The notes beneath the pieces were generated by a model. That model was not told the origin of the DNA and ran no database searches. It saw nothing but the letters and a program-made list of their open reading frames with translations. From JAGDMS01 sp050015455 (lineage in GTDB: Bacteria; Desulfobacterota; Binatia; HRBIN30), in NCBI GenBank assembly GCA_050015455.1, contig JBEKBJ010000068.1:1-28450 (forward strand): DNA of 28,450 nt, in the 5' to 3' direction. How positions within the stretch are numbered: position 1 is the stretch's first letter; each line of letters starts with the position of its first letter. Both the position numbers and the translations under genes were made by a program. Positions 22,666 to 28,450 of the stretch are shown here, in pieces.

Positions 22666-24384
22666 ATGACCAACGCCGACATCGCGCGCATCATGCGCGA
22701 GATTGCCGCCTACCTCGACATGGACGGGGTGCAGTTCAAGCCTCGCGCCTATGAGAAGGCGGCCTACGCCATCGAAGCCTGTGACGAACCGCTGTCGGAG
22801 ACTTACCGGCGCGGCGGCTTCAAAGCCATTTGTGAGATTCCGGGCGTCGGCAAGAGCATCGCCGAGAAGATCGAGACGCTCCTGCAAACGGGCTCCCTGC
22901 CCTATTACGAAGAGCTGCACAAGAAGGTTCCGGTCGACCTCGCGGGGCTGACGGCGGTCGAAGGCCTCGGCCCGAAGATGATCAAGGCACTGTACCTGGA
23001 TCTCGGCGTAAAATCGGTCGAGGATCTGGAGCAAGCGGCGCTGGCCGGCAAGGTCCGTCACCTGCCGCACTTCGGCGAGAAGAGCGAGCAGAAGATCCTG
23101 AAGAGCATAGGCTTCGTGAAGAAGAGCACCGGCCGCTTCCTACTCGGCGCCGTATTGCCGCTCATCAGTGAGATCGCAGCACGCCTGGAGAAGGTCACGG
23201 GCGTGAAGCAGGTGGCGGTGGCGGGCTCGGTGCGGCGGCGCAAGGAGACCATCGGCGACGGCGATGTGCTGGTGATTTCCAGCAAGCCTGACGCGGTCAT
23301 GGATTTCTTCGTCGGCATGCCGGAGGTGGTCCATGTCCATGGCAAGGGGTCAACCAAGTCGAGCGTGAAGCTGAACACCGGCATGGACGTCGACGTCCGA
23401 GTGGTGCCGGGAGAGAGCTTCGGGGCGGCGCTGTGCTACTTCACCGGCAGCAAGGACCACAACGTCATCCTGCGCCGACTGGCTATTGAGAAGAAACTGA
23501 AGCTCAACGAGTACGGCGTCTTCCGAGGCGAGAAGTCGATTGCCGGCAAGACTGAAGAGGAAGTGTACGCCGCGCTCGGCCTGCCGTACATCCCGCCTGA
23601 GATCCGGGAGAACAGCGGCGAGATCGAGGCGGCGCTGGCGGGGAAGTTGCCGAAGTTGGTGGGCTACGGCGACCTGCGCGGCGACCTGCAGACACAGACC
23701 AAGTGGACCGACGGTCAGAACACCATCGAGGAGATGGTCGAGGAGGCGCAGCGCCTCGGCCTCGAGTACATCGCCATCACCGATCACACCAAGAGCCTGG
23801 CGATGACCGGCGGGTCGGACGAGAAGAAACTCCGGCAGCAGATGGCGGCGATCGACAAGCTCAACAAGAAACTGCCCGGCTTCACCGTCCTCAAGGGTGC
23901 CGAAGTCAACATCAACAAGGACGGCACGCTGGACATTGCCGATGAGTGCCTGGCCGAGCTCGACGTCGTCGGCGTCGCCGTGCATTCGCATTTCAATATG
24001 TCGCGGGACGAGATGACGCGCCGGGTGATCCGCGCCATGGAGAACCCGCACGCCGACATCCTCTTCCACCCCACCGGCCGCGTCATCCAGAAGCGTGAGG
24101 CCGTCGACCTCGACATCGACGCGATCATCCAAGCCGCCAAGCGCACCGGTACCGTCCTGGAGATCGACGCCCTCCCCGAGCGGCTGGACTTGAAGGACGA
24201 GCACGTGCGCAAGGCCGTGGAGGCAGGCGTCAAGTTGGCCATCGATACCGACGCCCACAACATCAATCATCTCCACTACGGCCACTTCGGCATAGCCACC
24301 GCCCGTCGCGGCTGGGCCGAGAAGTCGGACGTCATCAACACCAAGCCGTTGAAGCAGTTCCTGAGCTGTCTGAAGAAGCCGTGA
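22666..24384 (+). CDS. polX: DNA polymerase X with PHP domain
   Basis: A 572-residue bacterial/archaeal-type family X polymerase used in base-excision and gap repair. Order: 8-kDa-like HhH region (FKPRAYEKAAYAIE, CEIPGVGKSIAEKIE, VEGLGPKMIKALY), then the nucleotidyltransferase core with VAGSVRRRKETIGDGDVLVI (two metal aspartates in D-G-D) and the third Asp in MDVDVRVV, then ALCYFTGSKDHN. The C-terminal PHP nuclease domain has ITDHTKSLAMTGG, GAEVNI, AVHSHFNMS, FHPTGR and IDTDAHN. Its first metal motif, usually H-x-H in GDLHxHT, is Q-T-Q here (GDLQTQTKWTDG). Length is normal for the family. It has no operon partner. Confidence 0.94.
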   Translation: MTNADIARIMREIAAYLDMDGVQFKPRAYEKAAYAIEACDEPLSETYRRGGFKAICEIPGVGKSIAEKIETLLQTGSLPYYEELHKKVPVDLAGLTAVEGLGPKMIKALYLDLGVKSVEDLEQAALAGKVRHLPHFGEKSEQKILKSIGFVKKSTGRFLLGAVLPLISEIAARLEKVTGVKQVAVAGSVRRRKETIGDGDVLVISSKPDAVMDFFVGMPEVVHVHGKGSTKSSVKLNTGMDVDVRVVPGESFGAALCYFTGSKDHNVILRRLAIEKKLKLNEYGVFRGEKSIAGKTEEEVYAALGLPYIPPEIRENSGEIEAALAGKLPKLVGYGDLRGDLQTQTKWTDGQNTIEEMVEEAQRLGLEYIAITDHTKSLAMTGGSDEKKLRQQMAAIDKLNKKLPGFTVLKGAEVNINKDGTLDIADECLAELDVVGVAVHSHFNMSRDEMTRRVIRAMENPHADILFHPTGRVIQKREAVDLDIDAIIQAAKRTGTVLEIDALPERLDLKDEHVRKAVEAGVKLAIDTDAHNINHLHYGHFGIATARRGWAEKSDVINTKPLKQFLSCLKKP

Positions 24385-24730
24385 CGGGGCGAGGTGGGCC
24401 CCTCCCTTTGGGCAGCAGCATTGTAGGTTCCTTTTCTCGTTCCCGCATTGGAGTTCTTCAAACCTCCGCTCGTGCTGAGGAGGCCGCATCTTTCCAGCGG
24501 CCGTCTCGAAGCACGCCCGCCGGTTGCGCCCTGAACAACGGGCCCTTCGAGACGCGGCCTGAAAAGACGGCCGCTCCTCAGGGCGAACGGTTTCAAGACC
24601 CACCGCGCTTCGCGTACAAACGTCGCACACCATTCTCGCTTTGGGCTACAGTGTGTGCCTTCCCCCACCGGGAGCGAGATGATAGCTCCACGCCAAGGCT
24701 GGTTCCGTCAAATTCAGAGGAGGTGTGCAG
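24385..24730. other. intergenic region with RPE-like palindromes
   Basis: Apart from the palindromic pair at 24471-24585, this stretch shows only the AGAGGAGG ribosome site for the following enoyl-CoA hydratase gene near its end. No gene is supported. Confidence 0.5.
24471..24585. repeat. two RPE-like palindromes, inverted
   Basis: Copy A (24471-24515) has outer arms CGTGCT/AGCACG and inner arms GGCCGC/GCGGCC, with CTGAGGAG on the left and CGTCTCGAAG on the right. Copy B (about 24543-24585) is the same element on the other strand: CCTTCGAGACGCGGCC ... CGGCCGCTCCTCAGGG. The CTGAGGAG...CGTCTCGAAG phrase matches the widely scattered RPE/REP-type repeats of proteobacterial intergenic regions. 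Confidence 0.65.
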
Positions 24731-25637
24731 ATGGCCTACGAGACGATCCTGTATGAGCGGAGCGGCGCAGTGGCGACGATTACCCTGAACCGTCCGGAGC
24801 GGTTGAATACCATTATCCCACCCATGCCCGACGAGGTCGAGCACGCGGTCGTCGAGGCGAACCGCGACCGTGAGATACGCGTGATCATTCTGCGCGGGGC
24901 GGGACGGGCGTTTTGCGCCGGGTTCGATTTTTCGGAAGACTTCGGTCACTTCAAAGACATGCTGTATACGGAGGGCCGCTGGGATCCCGGCAAAGATTTC
25001 ATTGCCACCACGAGCGCGTTCACGGGGCCGGTCCCCAAGTTCATGAGCCTGTGGCGCAGCCCCAAGCCGGTGATCGCGCAGGTGCACGGGTGGTGCGTGG
25101 GCGGCGGCTCCGACATGGCGCTCTGCGCCGACATCGTCATCGCGGCGGAAGATGCGCAGATCGGCACGCCATACTCCCGCGTCTGGGGTTGCTACCTCAC
25201 AGGCATGTGGCTCTATCGCCTCGGCCTGACGCGAGCGAAATGGCACGCTCTCACGGGCCGAGCCGCTGAGCGGGAAGGAAGCGGCTGCGGTCGAGCTGAT
25301 CAACAAGGCGGTACCGTTCGCGGAGTTGGAAGTGGAGGTGCAGCACTGCGCCGAGCGGCTGGCGCGGATTCCCCTCGCCCAGCTCGCCGCCATGAAGCTG
25401 ATCGTCAATCAGGCCTATCAGAACATGGGCCTGCAGAGCACGCAGCTCCTCGGCCCCGTCCTCGACGGCTACATGCGCAACACGCCCGAAGCGCTGCGCT
25501 TCGTCGAAATCGCCGGAACCCAGGGCGTGGCGGCGGCCGTGGCGGAGCGCGACGGTCCGTTCGGCGATTACAGCCAAGCGTCCCCCGAGGGTCAACCGAA
25601 TCGCGGCAATGTCATCCGCGTTACGACCAAGAGCTGA
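24731..25637 (+). pseudogene. enoyl-CoA hydratase/isomerase (crotonase), frameshifted
   Basis: A crotonase-fold protein of about 302 residues if one base is removed. The first frame reads MAYETILYERSGAVATITLNRPERLN, AGRAFCAGFDFSEDFG (first oxyanion-hole motif), VHGWCVGGGSDMALCADIVIAAEDAQIG (second), to LTGR near 25258. The next frame continues exactly where expected: PLSGKEAAAVELINKAVPFAELE..., ending GNVIRVTTKS at 25637. The break lies in GGGCCGAGCC at about 25254-25263, consistent with one inserted base, either a real mutation or a sequencing/assembly error. AGAGGAGG precedes the ATG by seven bases. The long Phe/Asp-rich insertion and the C-terminal tail resemble the ~300-residue actinobacterial/deltaproteobacterial type. 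Its substrate is unknown. Confidence 0.82.
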
Positions 25638-25644
25638 CCGCAAA

Positions 25645-25661
25645 GGGGCGTCGAGCGCCCC
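25645..25661. terminator. hairpin between convergent genes
   Basis: GGGGCG-TCGAG-CGCCCC, a 6-bp perfect stem, lies in the 57-base gap between the enoyl-CoA hydratase end and the ABC permease end. It could serve both directions, but neither side has a T-tract, so the assignment is weak. Confidence 0.3.
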
Positions 25662-25694
25662 GCCGCCGCGCGTCCGTGGCTGGAGCGGAGGTGC

Positions 25695-26462
25695 TCAGCT
25701 CGTCAGCCGCCGCCGGATGCTGCGGCGCGCCCACGCGAGGAGAAGTATCGACAGCGCCAGGATGTACACTAAGTCCCACAGAAGCACGAGCGAGGCGTCA
25801 CCGGCGAACGCTGCACGCACCATGCGCACCGGATGCAGCAATGGCAGCACTTCCGCCACCCACAACCATGCACCCGAGAGGCGATCTTTCAGCGGGAAGA
25901 AGATGTCGGAGAACAGGAACAGTGGCGTGAGGAACAGGGTGAAGTAGAAGCTGAATAGGTCGATGTTGGGGATGCGCAAAGTGAAGGCGACGCCGAAGGC
26001 GGCGAACAGCAACCCGGTCAACGGGATGAGCGGCAGCGCGAGCAGCGCCGCCGGCCGCGGCACCAAACCCCAGAGTCCGATCACCACAAAGAAGCAGCCG
26101 CCGTAAATGCAGGAGCGCGTGATCGCCCACAACACCTCACCGACGAGCACGTCGTCCGGCTCGATCGGCGTCGTCAGCATGGCATCGTACGATTTCTCGA
26201 AGGTGAGGCGGACAAAGATGTTGTAGGTCACCTCGAAACTCGCGCCGTTCATCGCCGCGACGCACAGCAGACCGGGGGCGAGGAACTGCAGGTAGGACAT
26301 GCCGCCCATCTGGCTGATGTAGCCGCCGACGCCGATCCCGATCGCCGCCAGGTAGAGGACGGGTTCGAAGAAGTTCGGCAGGATGTTCAGCCACCACGTG
26401 CGGCGGTACATCGCGGCGTTGCGGCGCCAGACGGCGAGGGCATGAGGGAGGGAGATGCTCAC
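25695..26462 (-). CDS. ABC-2 type permease (NodJ/DrrB-like)
   Basis: The membrane subunit of an exporter, about 255 residues with six predicted spans (LYLAAIGIGVGGYI, PGLLCVAAMNGASFEV, GGCFFVVIGLWGLV, PLTGLLFAAFGVAF, FSFYFTLFLTPLFLFS, LVLLWDLVYILALSILLL). The FEKSYDAMLTTPIEPDDVLVGE loop and the ...FFPL..R...W.......PL.H.V...R pattern are NodJ-type. The start is taken as GTG 26462, which overlaps the stop of the ATPase gene (GTGA) and has TGGAG upstream; an in-frame GTG at 26471 adds three residues. It is co-transcribed with the ATPase. The exported compound is unknown. Confidence 0.87.
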   Translation of the reverse strand: MSISLPHALAVWRRNAAMYRRTWWLNILPNFFEPVLYLAAIGIGVGGYISQMGGMSYLQFLAPGLLCVAAMNGASFEVTYNIFVRLTFEKSYDAMLTTPIEPDDVLVGEVLWAITRSCIYGGCFFVVIGLWGLVPRPAALLALPLIPLTGLLFAAFGVAFTLRIPNIDLFSFYFTLFLTPLFLFSDIFFPLKDRLSGAWLWVAEVLPLLHPVRMVRAAFAGDASLVLLWDLVYILALSILLLAWARRSIRRRLTS

Positions 26463-27382
26463 TGTTGCCACTCCAGGTTGGTCCCGGTCAGGGACAGGAA
26501 GACGTCTTCCAGGTTCGTCGGTCGCACCACCAGTGAGCGCCGGTCGCGGGGGTCGCGCTGGCGCACGTGGGCGGCGAGGGCGGTGGCATCGTCAAGGTAG
26601 ATCATCAGCCGTCGGCCGACGCGCAAGCGGTGCGCCGGAAGGGGAATGTCGTCCAGAAAGGCGGCCTCATCCTGCGGGGCGCAGTCGAACTCGACCGCCT
26701 CAGGCGCCAGCCGGCTCTCGATCAGCTCGGCGGGCGCGCCCTCACTGATGATCTTTCCCAACGACATGATCGCGACGCGATCGCACAACCGCTGCGCTTC
26801 GTCCATGTAGTGCGTCGTCAGCAAGATGCTGGTCCCGGTGGCGCGCAGCTCGCGGATGCGCGACCACAGCGCCAGACGCACGGCGGGATCGAGGCCGGTC
26901 GTCGGTTCGTCGAGGATCAACAGGTCCGGCGCGTTGATCAGCGACTGCGCGATCGCCAAGCGGCGCTGGAAGCCGCCCGACAGCTGCCGCACGGGCATGG
27001 TGGCGTGCGAGCCCAGCTCGAAAAAGTTGATCAGCTCCCGCGCGCGCCGCGACAGCTCGGGCTCCCGCAGCAGATGGTAGCGGCCGAAAACGCGGAGATT
27101 CTCCAGCGGTGAGAGCGCTTCGATGAGCACGGTCTGCTGCAGTGTCACACCAACCCGCGCGCGTACCCGGCGCCGCTCGGTGGCGATGTCCCTGCCGAAG
27201 ACGCGGATGCTGCCGCTGGTAGGGCGTGTGACCCCGTAGATCATCCGCAATGTCGTCGTCTTGCCCGCACCGTTCGGCCCGAGCAAACCGAAGCAGAGCC
27301 CCGGGGACACCTCGAGCGTAACCTCATCCACCGCTGCGCGGTCGCCAAAGCGCTTCGAGACTGAGAGCAGCTCGACAATCAT
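26459..27382 (-). CDS. ABC exporter ATPase (NodI/DrrA-like)
   Basis: The nucleotide-binding subunit of the exporter, 307 residues from MIVELLSVSKRFGDRAAVDEV. Walker A is GLLGPNGAGKTTT, the Q-loop is in VTLQQTVLIEALSPLENL, the signature is RQLSGGFQRRLAIAQSL, Walker B is LLILDEPTTGLDP, and the H-loop is LTTHYMDEA. The ~80-residue C-terminal extension (VEFDCAPQDE...RPTNLEDVFLSLTGTNLE) is typical of DrrA/NodI ATPases. ATG 27382 is preferred over 27415 because the extra 11 residues are unlike the family; the ribosome site is modest. It overlaps the permease by four bases. Confidence 0.92.
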   Translation of the reverse strand: MIVELLSVSKRFGDRAAVDEVTLEVSPGLCFGLLGPNGAGKTTTLRMIYGVTRPTSGSIRVFGRDIATERRRVRARVGVTLQQTVLIEALSPLENLRVFGRYHLLREPELSRRARELINFFELGSHATMPVRQLSGGFQRRLAIAQSLINAPDLLILDEPTTGLDPAVRLALWSRIRELRATGTSILLTTHYMDEAQRLCDRVAIMSLGKIISEGAPAELIESRLAPEAVEFDCAPQDEAAFLDDIPLPAHRLRVGRRLMIYLDDATALAAHVRQRDPRDRRSLVVRPTNLEDVFLSLTGTNLEWQQ

Positions 27383-27453
27383 CTCGCTGCGTACCGTATC
27401 GCAGTCATGCCGCAATGCAAGATGGCGTGCGCACGAGATCGGCGCTTGACTGC

Positions 27454-27591
27454 ATGCGTCTGAAGCGAGATGAGGCGAGGAGGAACCGCTTCATGATGCC
27501 ACGCACCCGAACGGTTACAACCAACCGCGCACTCAAGGGCCCGAACCGGCCGTTGCGGGAGATCTGGCTGCAGGTGAAGCACTACACCTGA
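27454..27591 (+). CDS. possible small basic protein
   Basis: A 45-codon frame, MRLKRDEARRNRFM...PLREIWLQVKHYT, in the gap upstream of the divergent ABC operon. GAGGAGG precedes the internal ATG pair at 27493/27496 by about 11 bases, so the shorter 32-residue form is possible. The composition is strongly basic. No family recognised. It may be a remnant of a longer gene or chance. Confidence 0.22.
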   Translation: MRLKRDEARRNRFMMPRTRTVTTNRALKGPNRPLREIWLQVKHYT

Positions 27592-27613
27592 TTGGGGATG
27601 GAGGAATGCGCAT

Positions 27614-27654
27614 TGCGGATTCGAGAAGCGCTATGCGGCGATCCAGAATCCGCA
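27614..27654. repeat. imperfect inverted repeat
   Basis: TGCGGATTC at 27614-27622 is matched by GAATCCGCA at 27646-27654 around a 23-base loop. The flanking bases (CATTG/CATTGG) suggest the two arms derive from one duplicated phrase. Its function is not apparent. Confidence 0.4.
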
Positions 27655-27713
27655 TTGGTGGCACACGCAACGCGCGCAAAGCGCGAGGCGGTGCCCGTGG
27701 TAGCAGGCGAAAG

Positions 27714-27744
27714 AAAACGGCTGCGGGTTCGCCGCAGCCGTTTT
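27714..27744 (-). terminator. strong rho-independent terminator
   Basis: A perfect 13-bp stem, AAAACGGCTGCGG / CCGCAGCCGTTTT, with loop GTTCG. On the minus strand it lies about 30 bases past the stop of the Thr-Pro-rich protein gene and is followed by TTTTCTTT. The A and T runs on both sides would let it work in either direction. Confidence 0.85.
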
Positions 27745-27776
27745 CCCGCTGAACGCTTCAGCTCAGCGGCAGACCG

Positions 27777-28450
27777 TTACAGACCGCGTCGCAACCGGAG
27801 CAGGCCGAAGAGACCGATCAAGGCCAACGTGCCCACCAGAACCGCGATCATTCCCGAAGACATGGCCGGTGCCGCCGGTGCCACGCGGACAAGCTCGAAT
27901 GACCCGTTGCGGCTTGTGCATGTGTCGTAAGCAAAGATGATCTCACCCGCCACCAGCGGTGCAGTCAGCGGCACGGTGTAGTTGCCGTTGGAGGGGTTGG
28001 GGCAGACGGGACTGCCGATCAGCGTGTCAGGTGGCGTGCTAGGTGGGACCGCGCAGTCTCCCGGCGTGCAGGCGTAAATTGAGACGCCATTGCAGCTAGT
28101 GCCGCAACCCGGGTCTGACTGGGTGGTGCCGGTCACCGTGCTCGAGCCAGCGGACGCTCCGCCCGTGATACTGGGTCCCGGCGGGGTGGGAGTGGAAGTT
28201 GGCGTCGGCGTCACGGTCGGCGTCGGAGTCACCGTCGGGGTCGGGGTGTCGGTCGGCGTCGAGGTGTTGGTCGGAGTTGGCGTGGTCGTCGGGGTCGGCG
28301 TGGAGGTCGGTGTGTTAGTTGGGGTTGGGGTCAGGGTTGGCGTTGGGGTATTGGTTGGTGTTGGGGTGCTAGTCGGTGTCGGCGTCGGGGTGGCCGTCGG
28401 GGTGCTCGTCGGCGTGTTCGTCGGCGTCGGCGTGTTCGTCGGCGTTGGCG
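27777..28450 (-). CDS. Thr-Pro repeat surface protein, C-terminal part
   Basis: A partial gene that enters the window from its right edge. The reading frame is open to 28450, and about 80 residues are Thr-Pro repeats (TPTPTNTPTSTPT type), a likely rigid cell-wall-spanning stalk. A ~100-residue Cys-containing domain follows (ITGGASAGSSTVTGTTQ ... GSPVCPNPSNGNYTVPLTAPLVAGEIIFAYDTC), which resembles bacterial Ig-like modules of the type G-N-Y-T-V-x-L-x-x-P-L-x-x-G. The end is PAMSSGMIAVLVGTLALIGLFGLLRLRRGL: a short polar lead, one membrane span and an Arg cluster, like exosortase-type sorting signals (IPTL/PEP-CTERM-like), but without an exact motif that I can name. The product is most likely surface-anchored. 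Confidence 0.8.
   Translation of the reverse strand, partial: PTPTNTPTPTNTPTSTPTATPTPTPTSTPTPTNTPTPTLTPTPTNTPTSTPTPTTTPTPTNTSTPTDTPTPTVTPTPTVTPTPTSTPTPPGPSITGGASAGSSTVTGTTQSDPGCGTSCNGVSIYACTPGDCAVPPSTPPDTLIGSPVCPNPSNGNYTVPLTAPLVAGEIIFAYDTCTSRNGSFELVRVAPAAPAMSSGMIAVLVGTLALIGLFGLLRLRRGL
28183..28450 (-). repeat. coding tandem repeats for the Thr-Pro stalk
   Basis: On the plus strand this reads as imperfect 6-base units GTCGGN/GTTGGN/GTGTTN arranged in 12- and 18-base higher-order units (GTCGGCGTCGGCGTGTTC recurs near the right edge). All units keep reading frame on the minus strand and encode Thr-Pro, so this is expansion under coding constraint. It continues beyond the window. Confidence 0.8.

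Noticed and set aside
23350..24633. 427-codon minus-strand frame opposite polX
   Set aside because: Antisense to the PHP domain of polX; its Val/Asp/Leu-rich composition mirrors codon bias of the sense gene.
28183..28450. Non-coding tandem repeat or CRISPR at the right edge
   Set aside because: The units keep a Thr-Pro reading frame on the minus strand that continues into a structured domain, so they are coding repeats.
1..28450. tRNA or rRNA genes
   Set aside because: No GGTTCRA-type T-loop with a matching acceptor stem and no rRNA-like stretch was noticed on either strand; a covariance-model scan would be the proper test.

Overview
This is a high-GC bacterial window that looks like a deltaproteobacterial-type genome (for example Desulfobacterota or Candidatus Binatia). 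The reasons are a complete HdrCBA-MvhD-Flx soluble electron-transfer operon, a PHP-type DNA polymerase X with the Gln variant of its metal motif, RPE/REP-like intergenic palindromes and a Thr-Pro-rich surface protein. The placement is inference: no rRNA or tRNA gene was seen.

Layout. (1) About 45-3465, minus strand: an accessory block with a FAN1-like VRR-NUC nuclease whose C-terminus is truncated, a small frameshifted ORF, an AbiTii-domain protein and a zinc-ribbon/DUF2934-like protein. (2) 3466-6230: repeat-rich DNA with two related palindromes, a REP-like hairpin array, four degenerate direct repeats, one hypothetical gene, heptamer repeats, and a Y1 (REP-associated) transposase framed by nested inverted repeats. 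(3) 6231-13884, minus strand: one tight operon, in transcription order double-receiver response regulator, hdrC, hdrB, hdrA, mvhD/flxD, flxC, flxB, flxA, mostly with ATGA, TGATG or GTGA junctions. (4) 14567-18768, plus strand: a secreted Cys-rich repeat protein, then a run of ferredoxin, divergent KAS III, canonical KAS III, RimI and HAD phosphatase genes. (5) 18927-19561: an antitoxin/PIN toxin pair. (6) 20030-21899, minus strand: an HNH nuclease with a DGQHK (ParB/DGQHR-like) segment, preceded by an ATPase gene that breaks off just after its Walker A motif. (7) 22309-25637: a headless PIN gene, polX, and a frameshifted enoyl-CoA hydratase. (8) 25695-27382, minus strand: a NodI/NodJ-like ABC exporter. 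(9) 27777-28450, minus strand: the C-terminal end of a Thr-Pro-repeat surface protein, followed by a strong terminator.

How the genes work together. The Hdr-Flx operon encodes a complete predicted NAD(P)H-linked flavin-based electron-bifurcating complex: FlxA is the pyridine-nucleotide entry, the FlxB/FlxC iron-sulfur proteins and MvhD relay electrons, HdrA bifurcates and HdrBC reduces a disulfide. A response regulator is translationally coupled to its first gene. The ferredoxin-KAS III-KAS III run suggests a specialised acyl condensation step that uses a heteromeric ketosynthase. The most promising less-described items are this KAS III pair, the HNH-DGQHK protein with its broken ATPase partner, and the response-regulator-led Hdr operon.
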